Assembly: GCA_030840525.1 (NCBI GenBank)
Contig: JAVEEI010000065.1
Coordinates: 1 to 36,520 of the forward strand
Direction: 5' to 3'
From: Frankiaceae bacterium
GTDB taxonomy: Bacteria; Actinomycetota; Actinomycetes; JAFAQI01
Length of the DNA stretch: 36,520 nucleotides
Notes under the pieces: generated by a model
Databases searched by the model: none
The model's input: the letters and a program-made list of their open reading frames with translations, nothing else
What the model was told of the DNA's origin: nothing
Position numbers and translations under genes: made by a program
Shown: piece by piece, positions 30,959 through 36,520 of the stretch
How positions within the stretch are numbered: the first letter of the stretch is position 1
Layout: each line of letters begins with the position of its first letter

Positions 30959-33139
30959 GTGAGCGACAGATCACGGCTGCGCCTCGTCGTGTTGCGGGTG
31001 CTGGTGATCTCGCTGCTCGCGACCCTGCTCGGCCGGCTCTGGTACCTCCAGGTGCTGGCCGGCCCGCAGTACCAGCAGGCGGCCGCCGACAACCAGGTCC
31101 GCGACATCGTCGCCGCCGCGCCGCGCGGCGAGATCGTCGACGACCGCGGCCGCCGCTGGGCGACCAACCGCACCGCGCTGGTCGTGTCGGTCGACCGGGT
31201 CGCGCTGCTCCGGCAGAAGGACGGCGGCCAGGCCGTGCTCGACCGGCTGGCGAAGCTGCTCGGTGTCCACTACTCGTCGCTCAAGGCGAAGATCCAGCTC
31301 TGCGGCCCCGGCGCGCCGCACGGCTGCTGGAACGGGTCGCCGTACGAGCCGATCCCCGTCAGCCAGCTCAAGGACGACGTCACGTCGACCCGGCTCGCCT
31401 TGCAGATCCTCGAGCGCAAGGAAGACTTCCCCGGCGTCAGCGCCGAGCTCGGCGCGGTCCGCGACTACACGAAGCCCGGCGGCGCGCTCGCCAGCCAGGT
31501 CCTCGGCTACCTCGCGCCGATCACCCTCGACGAGCTCAAGCGGCTGCCGAAGACGCAGCAGGACGCGCGCCGCAGCGACCTCGTCGGGCGGTCCGGTCTC
31601 GAGCAGCAGTACGACGCGTTTCTGCGCGGCCAGCCCGGCGTGACTCAGGTCGCGGTCGACCACCTCGGCGCGGTGACCAGCACGCTGTCGCGGACCACGC
31701 CGCAGCCCGGCGACGAGGTCGTCACCAGCCTCGACGCCGGCGTGCAGGCCGCGCTGGAGAAGTCGCTCGCCGACGCCGTCGCCCGCGCCCGGCACACCGC
31801 GGTCAAGAAGGGCGGCGGGCCGGCCGACTTCGCCGCCGGCGTCGTCCTCGACGCGCAGTCCGGGCACGTCGTCGCGATGGCGTCGTACCCGTCGTACGAC
31901 CCGAACGTCTTCGTCGGCGGGATCAGCGAGCACGACTACCAAGCGCTCCAGCGCGCACCCGGTACGCCGTTGCTGGACAAGGCTTATGCCAGCGCGTATC
32001 CGCCCGGCTCGACGTTCAAGCTCATCTCCACGTCGGGCCTCGTCACCGACGGGATCGCGTCGCTGTCCGGCTCGTACGACTGCAGCTCGTCGGTCAAGGT
32101 CGGCGGCCGCGACTTCCACAACTTCGAAAGCGAGTCGCTCGGCTACATCGACCTGCACACGACGATCGTGAAGTCCTGCGACACCGTCTACTACGGCTTG
32201 GCCAACCAGGACTGGATCCGCGACAACCGGCTGGTCGGCGACCGCAAGCGACCGGTCGAGGGCGTGCAGCGGGTCGCGCGCGCGTTCGGCCTCGGCGTAC
32301 CGGCGCTGGTCGACCTGCCCGGTGCGTCGAGCGGGCACATCGCCGACCGCAACAACCAGAAGCTGCGCTGGGAGCAGCTGAAGAAGGACTGGTGCGCGGG
32401 CGCGAAGAAACGGCCGAAGGGCAGCTACCTGCAACTCATCGACCAGGAGAACTGCACCGACGGCTGGCGGTTCAACCCCGGTGACCAGCTCAACGAGGAC
32501 ATCGGCCAGGGCTCGGTCCTCGCGTCGCCGCTACAGATGGCGGTCGCGTACGCCGCGCTCGCCAACGGCGGCACCGTGTTCGAGCCGCGGCTGGTCAAGG
32601 CGATCGTCGCGCCCGACGGCACCCTCGTCCGCAACGTGCCGGCACCCGTCCGCGGCCACCTGCCGGTCTCGCCCGGCGCGCTCGACTACATCCGCAACGC
32701 GATGTACGACGTGCCGCTGAAGGGCACCGCACAAGACGCGTTCAAGGGCTTCCCGATGGCGCAGGTGCGGGTCGGCGGCAAGACCGGAACCGCCGAGGTC
32801 GACCAGCAGCACGGGTACGCGACCGCGTGGTTCGCGTCGTTCGCGGGGCTGGCCTCGGACCCGAAGCCGCGTTTCGTGACCGTCATCATGGTCGACCGCG
32901 GCGGCCAGGGCGGCGTCGTCGCCGCGCCGAGCGTCCGCGAGGTGTGGGACTCGGTGTTCGGCCTCGAGCGCCACCCCGCGGCGTTCCCGACGGGCGAGCC
33001 GCCGGCCGGGCTGCCGCGGATCGCCGTACTCACCGGGGCTTCGCCGTCCGCCTCGCCGGCCCCGTCGCCGTCCTCGACGCACGCGCTGGGCGACCTGTTC
33101 GGGCCGCCGGGTCTCGCCGTACGGCGGGAAGACGCGTGA
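30959..33139 (+). CDS. mrdA: Penicillin-binding protein 2 (elongation transpeptidase)
   Basis: A 726-residue class B PBP. One membrane helix (about 8-28), a pedestal domain starting PRGEIVDDRGRRWATN, and the transpeptidase domain follow in order. Active-site motifs are STFK with Ser351, SCD (406-408) in the SxN position, and KTGTA with Lys608. It cross-links peptidoglycan during elongation together with RodA. The C-terminal Ser/Pro tail is unconserved. GTG 30959 has CTGGAG at about 9 nt. The stop overlaps the rodA start as GTGA. An Asp in place of Asn in the second motif is, as I recall, normal for the PBP2 branch. Confidence 0.96.
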   Translation: MSDRSRLRLVVLRVLVISLLATLLGRLWYLQVLAGPQYQQAAADNQVRDIVAAAPRGEIVDDRGRRWATNRTALVVSVDRVALLRQKDGGQAVLDRLAKLLGVHYSSLKAKIQLCGPGAPHGCWNGSPYEPIPVSQLKDDVTSTRLALQILERKEDFPGVSAELGAVRDYTKPGGALASQVLGYLAPITLDELKRLPKTQQDARRSDLVGRSGLEQQYDAFLRGQPGVTQVAVDHLGAVTSTLSRTTPQPGDEVVTSLDAGVQAALEKSLADAVARARHTAVKKGGGPADFAAGVVLDAQSGHVVAMASYPSYDPNVFVGGISEHDYQALQRAPGTPLLDKAYASAYPPGSTFKLISTSGLVTDGIASLSGSYDCSSSVKVGGRDFHNFESESLGYIDLHTTIVKSCDTVYYGLANQDWIRDNRLVGDRKRPVEGVQRVARAFGLGVPALVDLPGASSGHIADRNNQKLRWEQLKKDWCAGAKKRPKGSYLQLIDQENCTDGWRFNPGDQLNEDIGQGSVLASPLQMAVAYAALANGGTVFEPRLVKAIVAPDGTLVRNVPAPVRGHLPVSPGALDYIRNAMYDVPLKGTAQDAFKGFPMAQVRVGGKTGTAEVDQQHGYATAWFASFAGLASDPKPRFVTVIMVDRGGQGGVVAAPSVREVWDSVFGLERHPAAFPTGEPPAGLPRIAVLTGASPSASPAPSPSSTHALGDLFGPPGLAVRREDA

Positions 33140-34335
33140 CCGACTGGAGTACGCCGCGGACGTCGCCGGTCTCGTTGCGGCGGCGCGAGTCCTTGCGCGA
33201 GCGCGCGCTCGACCGCGAGTCGCCGCTGCGCCGGCTCGACTGGTTCCTCGTCCTTGCGATCGGCGGGCTGTGCACCCTCGGCGCGCTGCTCGTCTGGGGC
33301 GCGACGAAGCCCAACCAGGTCGCGCACGGCCTCGACCCGAACGCGTTCCTGAAGAAGGACATCCTCAACATCGGCATCGGCCTGTCGCTCGCCGCGCTGG
33401 CCGCCCTCGTCGACTACCGCACGATCCGCGCGTACGCGCCGGTCGTGTACGCCGCGTCGCTCGCCGGCCTCGTGGCCGTCCTCGTACCGCACGTCGGCGC
33501 GACCATCAACGGGTCGCACTCGTGGATCCCGCTGGCCGCCGGGTTCGAGGTGCAGCCGTCCGAGTTCGCGAAGATCGCGAACATCGTCTTGATGGCGATG
33601 CTGCTCGGCGAGCAGCGCGACTCCACGCAGGAGGGGCCGGAGGGCCGCGACGTGTGGCTCACGCTCGGCATGTGCGCGCTCCCCGTCCTGCTGATCCTCG
33701 CGCAGCCCGACGTCGGCACGATCATGGTGCTCGCGTTCGTCATCTTCGGCGTCATCTCGATGAGCGGTGTCTCGTCGCGATGGGTCGTCGGGATGCTGCT
33801 CGTCGCGGTCGTCGGCGCGCTGGTCATCACGCACCTGCACCTGCTGAAGCAGTACCAGATCGACCGGCTCACCTCGTTCACGAACCCGACGAAGGACGCG
33901 CAGGGCTTCGGCTACAACACCCACCAGGCGCGGATCGCGATCGGCTCCGGCGGCTGGTTCGGCGAAGGGCTGTTCCACGGCACGCAGACCAACGGTCACT
34001 TCGTGCCGGAGCAGCAGACCGACTTCGTCTTCACCGTCGCGGGGGAGGAGCTCGGGCTCGTCGGCGCCGGGCTGATCGTCGTACTCGTCGGCGTCGTGCT
34101 GTGGCGCGGCCTGTCGATCGCGTCCCGGGCCGGCGACGCGTTCGGCACGCTCGTCGCGGTCGGGGTGGTGTGCTGGTTCGGGTTCCAGGCATTCGAGAAC
34201 ATCGGGATGACCGTCGGCATCATGCCGGTAACCGGCCTGCCGCTGCCCTTTGTGAGTTACGGCGGCTCGTCGATGTTCGCGAACATGCTCGGCGTGGGGC
34301 TGTTGCAGAACGTGTACATGCGCTCCCGCACCTGA
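33136..34335 (+). CDS. rodA: Rod shape-determining protein RodA (SEDS glycosyltransferase)
   Basis: A 399-residue SEDS-family peptidoglycan polymerase with about ten membrane helices. A charged cytoplasmic N-terminus of about 35 residues (RRRESLRERALDRESPLRRLDW) precedes the first helix. Conserved blocks include NGSHSWIPLAAGFEVQPSEFAKI, LAQPDVGTIMVL, the loop GSGGWFGEGLFHGTQTNGHFVPEQQTDFVFTVAGEE split over 316-350 and the terminal LPLPFVSYGGSSM. It polymerises lipid II and pairs with PBP2. The GTG overlaps the mrdA stop by 4 nt, so the two partners are coupled. Confidence 0.96.
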   Translation: MTDWSTPRTSPVSLRRRESLRERALDRESPLRRLDWFLVLAIGGLCTLGALLVWGATKPNQVAHGLDPNAFLKKDILNIGIGLSLAALAALVDYRTIRAYAPVVYAASLAGLVAVLVPHVGATINGSHSWIPLAAGFEVQPSEFAKIANIVLMAMLLGEQRDSTQEGPEGRDVWLTLGMCALPVLLILAQPDVGTIMVLAFVIFGVISMSGVSSRWVVGMLLVAVVGALVITHLHLLKQYQIDRLTSFTNPTKDAQGFGYNTHQARIAIGSGGWFGEGLFHGTQTNGHFVPEQQTDFVFTVAGEELGLVGAGLIVVLVGVVLWRGLSIASRAGDAFGTLVAVGVVCWFGFQAFENIGMTVGIMPVTGLPLPFVSYGGSSMFANMLGVGLLQNVYMRSRT

Positions 34336-34342
34336 GCGCGCG

Positions 34343-34348
34343 TAGCCT
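34343..34348 (+). promoter_or_regulatory. -10 element TAGCCT, predicted leaderless start
   Basis: TAGCCT lies 8 nt before GTG 34357 in the 21-bp gap after rodA, so the radical SAM gene can be transcribed independently of rodA. Confidence 0.5.
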
Positions 34349-34356
34349 GGACAACC

Positions 34357-36279
34357 GTGCCCGTCGAGTCGCTGTTCGCCCGCCTGGAGCCGCTGCTGCC
34401 CGGCGTCTCCAAGCCGATCCAGTACGTCGGCGGCGAGCTGCACGCGGCGGTCAAGGACTGGGACACGGCCGACGTCCGCTGGGTGCTGATGTACCCCGAC
34501 GCGTACGAGGTGGGGCTGCCCAACCAGGGCGTGCAGATCCTGTACGAAGTGCTGAACGAGCGCGACGGCACGCTGGCTGAGCGGACCTACAGCGTGTGGC
34601 CCGATATGGAAGCCGTCATGCGCGCGCACGGCATCCCGCAGTTCACCGTCGACGCGCACCGGCCGGTCCGCGCGTTCGACCTGTTCGGGATCAGCTTCGC
34701 GACCGAGCTCGGCTACACCAACCTGCTGACCGCGCTCGACCTCGCCGGCATCCCGCTGTCGGCGGCCGACCGTGGCGACGACGACCCGCTGGTGATCGCC
34801 GGCGGTCACGCCGCGTTCAACCCGGAGCCGATCGCCGAGTTCATCGACGCCGCGGTGCTCGGCGACGGCGAAGAGGCCGCGCTGCGGGTCACCGACATCG
34901 TCCGCGCGTGGAAGGCCGAGGGCCGACCCGACGGCCGCGACGGGCTGCTGCTCCGGCTCGCCCGCGACGGCGTCGTGTACGTGCCGTCGTTCTATGACGT
35001 CGACTACCTGCCCGACGGCCGGATCCGCCGGGTCGCGCCGAACCGGCCCGGAGTGCCGTGGCGGGTCGCGAAGCACACGGTCATGGATCTCGACGCGTGG
35101 CCGTACCCGAAGAAACCGTTGGTACCGCTGGCCGAAACGGTGCACGAGCGCTACAGCGTCGAGATCTTCCGCGGCTGCACGCGTGGCTGCCGGTTCTGCC
35201 AGGCCGGCATGATCACCCGGCCGGTGCGCGAGCGCTCGATCACGACCGTCGGCGAGATGGTGCAGCGCGGTATCGCGGCGACCGGCTTCGAAGAGGTCGG
35301 CCTCTTGTCGTTGTCGAGCGCCGACCACAGCGAGATCGGCGAGATCGCGAAGGGGCTCGCCGACCGGTACGACGGCGAGCAGGTGTCGCTGTCGCTGCCG
35401 TCGACCCGGGTCGACGCGTTCAACGTGACGCTGGCCAACGAGCTGTCCCGCAACGGCCGCCGTACCGGCTTGACGTTCGCGCCCGAGGGCGGCAGCGAGC
35501 GGATGCGCAAGGTGATCAACAAGATGGTCACCGAGGACGACCTGATCCGCACGATCACGACCGCCTACGGCAACGGCTGGCGGCAGGTGAAGCTCTACTT
35601 CATGTGCGGTCTGCCGACGGAGACCGACGACGACGTCCTGCAGATCGCGCAGATGGCCCGCCGGGTGATCCAGACCGGCCGCGAGGCGGCGGGGCGCAAG
35701 GACATCCGCTGCACGATCTCCATCGGCGCGTTCGTGCCCAAGCCGCATACGCCGTTCCAGTGGGCCGCGCAGCTCGACCACGAGACCGTCGACCGGCGGC
35801 TGCGGGCGCTCAAGGCGACGGTGATGGCCGACCGCGACTACGGCCGCTCGATCGGCCTGCGCTACCACGACGGCCGGCCCTCGATCGTCGAAGGCCTGCT
35901 CTCGCGCGGCGACCGTCGGGTGGCTGGAGTCATCCGCCGGGTGTGGGCGGACGGCGGCCGGTTCGACGGGTGGAGCGAGCACTTCTCGTTCGAGCGGTGG
36001 GCCGCGGCGTGCGAGGCCGAGTTCGACGGGGCCCCGGTCTCGCTCGACTGGTACACGACCCGCGAGCGCGAGCTCGCCGAGGTGCTGCCGTGGGACCACC
36101 TCGACGCGGGGCTGGACAAGGACTGGATGTGGGAGGACTGGCAGGACGCCGTCCGCGAGGTCGAGGTCGAGGACTGCCGCTGGACCCCCTGCTACGACTG
36201 CGGCGTGTGCCCCACGATGGGCACCGAGATCCAGATCGGCCCCACCGGCCGCCCGCTGCTCCCGCTCTCACCCGTCTGA
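34357..36279 (+). CDS. TIGR03960-type B12-binding-like radical SAM protein
   Basis: A 640-residue protein. Residues about 20-210 form a Rossmann-like region of the B12-binding radical SAM type (VGLPNQGVQILYEVLNERDG, DLFGISFATELGYTNLLTALDLAGIP, VIAGGHAAFNPEPIAEFID). The radical SAM core starts with the 4Fe-4S motif RGCTRGCRFCQAG (Cys274, Cys278, Cys281), followed by LSLPSTRVDAF, LTFAPEGGSERMR and KLYFMCGLPTETDDD. A further cluster CYDCGVC lies near the C-terminus. The family has no established reaction; it is usually paired with a DUF2344 protein, which follows here. GTG 34357 has a -10 element 8 nt upstream. Confidence 0.93.
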   Translation: MPVESLFARLEPLLPGVSKPIQYVGGELHAAVKDWDTADVRWVLMYPDAYEVGLPNQGVQILYEVLNERDGTLAERTYSVWPDMEAVMRAHGIPQFTVDAHRPVRAFDLFGISFATELGYTNLLTALDLAGIPLSAADRGDDDPLVIAGGHAAFNPEPIAEFIDAAVLGDGEEAALRVTDIVRAWKAEGRPDGRDGLLLRLARDGVVYVPSFYDVDYLPDGRIRRVAPNRPGVPWRVAKHTVMDLDAWPYPKKPLVPLAETVHERYSVEIFRGCTRGCRFCQAGMITRPVRERSITTVGEMVQRGIAATGFEEVGLLSLSSADHSEIGEIAKGLADRYDGEQVSLSLPSTRVDAFNVTLANELSRNGRRTGLTFAPEGGSERMRKVINKMVTEDDLIRTITTAYGNGWRQVKLYFMCGLPTETDDDVLQIAQMARRVIQTGREAAGRKDIRCTISIGAFVPKPHTPFQWAAQLDHETVDRRLRALKATVMADRDYGRSIGLRYHDGRPSIVEGLLSRGDRRVAGVIRRVWADGGRFDGWSEHFSFERWAAACEAEFDGAPVSLDWYTTRERELAEVLPWDHLDAGLDKDWMWEDWQDAVREVEVEDCRWTPCYDCGVCPTMGTEIQIGPTGRPLLPLSPV

Positions 36280-36303
36280 CCCGCTAGCCCCACCCCACCC
36301 ACC

Positions 36304-36347
36304 AAGATCATCGCCGTCAGCGCGACATAGAGACCGCGCTGGCGGCA
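36304..36347. repeat. Dispersed palindromic repeat, copy B (inverted relative to A)
   Basis: GCCGTCAGCGCG (36313-36324) and CGCGCTGGCGGC (36335-36346) form a 12-bp stem with one G-T wobble around a 10-nt loop, preceded by AAGATCATC. The reverse complement matches copy A at 28294-28337 at 39 of 44 positions. It sits between two radical-SAM-system genes that are otherwise closely spaced. Confidence 0.75.
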
Positions 36348-36372
36348 CAAGCCCGGCTCGTAGGAGGGTCAG

Positions 36373-36520
36373 ATGGGCAGGCAGCCGGAGGGGCCCCCAC
36401 CGCCCCCCGCGGTACAGAAGCTCCGGCTGCGCTACACCAAGCGCGGGCGGCTGCGCTTCACCAGCCACCGCGACATCGCCCGTGCCTTCGAGCGCGCGCT
36501 GCGCCGGGCGCAGGTGCCGA
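36373..36520 (+). CDS. TIGR03936 / DUF2344 radical-SAM-linked protein (5' part only)
   Basis: The first 49 residues of a gene that runs off the window. After a Pro-rich lead (EGPPPPPAVQ) comes KLRLRYTKRGRLRFTSHRDI, then ARAFERALRRAQVP, the conserved start of the DUF2344 family that accompanies TIGR03960 radical SAM proteins. The ATG has AGGAGGG at a good distance. The family is often followed by an RNase E/G gene in actinobacteria, so that gene may lie just to the right. Function unknown. Confidence 0.9.
   Translation, partial: MGRQPEGPPPPPAVQKLRLRYTKRGRLRFTSHRDIARAFERALRRAQVP

Noticed and set aside
32174..32182. SCD in place of SxN in PBP2 as a possible defect
   Set aside because: An Asp at the third position of this motif is, as far as I recall, normal in the PBP2/MrdA branch, and Ser351 and Lys608 are intact.
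32686..36099. An 1137-codon minus-strand frame over rodA and the radical SAM gene
   Set aside because: Antisense shadow rich in Asp/Arg/His/Val; the plus-strand genes are conserved.

Overview
This is a high-GC actinobacterial chromosome segment. The best guess at lineage is a filamentous or Frankiales-like actinomycete. That guess rests on the conserved order tig-clpP1-clpP2-clpX ... valS-folC-DUF4233-ndk-mreB-mreC-mreD-mrdA-rodA followed by two radical-SAM-related genes, on GTG starts, and on actinobacteria-restricted families (DUF5999, DUF4233). No genus can be fixed from the sequence alone.

Left part (1-15.8 kb), an accessory, envelope-oriented region. An L,D-transpeptidase lipoprotein diverges from an M15 peptidase lipoprotein. 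Next comes a four-gene block: a PAP2/AUR1-like phosphatase or transferase and a GT4 glycosyltransferase on the minus strand, and a PIG-L deacetylase and a UPF0104 membrane protein on the plus strand. The two divergent genes start on the same CATG tetranucleotide. Further right lie a kelch lipoprotein plus YVTN-type propeller operon (minus), a secreted protein resembling a TIM barrel, a DUF5999 microprotein, a two-TM microprotein, a translationally coupled pair of large secreted proteins (NHL propeller with FnIII domains, and a second large exported protein), and a small secreted protein with a C-terminal anchor.

Middle (15.8-18.3 kb), an islet of visibly lower GC. It holds a Cys-rich secreted protein and a membrane-anchored coiled-coil protein, and it ends at the 3' side of a tRNA-Gly(UCC) gene. 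That gene is divergent from tRNA-Pro(UGG), which precedes tig.

Right part (18.3-36.5 kb), conserved housekeeping genes. Trigger factor and the ClpP1/ClpP2/ClpX protease handle protein folding and turnover, with a ClgR-type operator in front of clpP1. A GAF protein follows, then divergent valS and folC, DUF4233, ndk, the MreBCD-PBP2-RodA elongation machinery, a B12-binding-type radical SAM protein, and the truncated start of its DUF2344 partner.

Two patterns not tied to single genes stand out. First, at least eight genes have a TANNNT-like -10 element 6-8 nt before the start codon, which predicts leaderless mRNAs. Second, a palindromic element of about 44 bp occurs twice in opposite orientation, after ndk and after the radical SAM gene, and probably belongs to a dispersed intergenic repeat family. 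No CRISPR array, transposase or prophage gene was seen. No gene-free stretch exceeds 300 bases; the longest are 17077-17308 (terminator hairpin, otherwise nothing recognised) and 21071-21293 (clpX leader).
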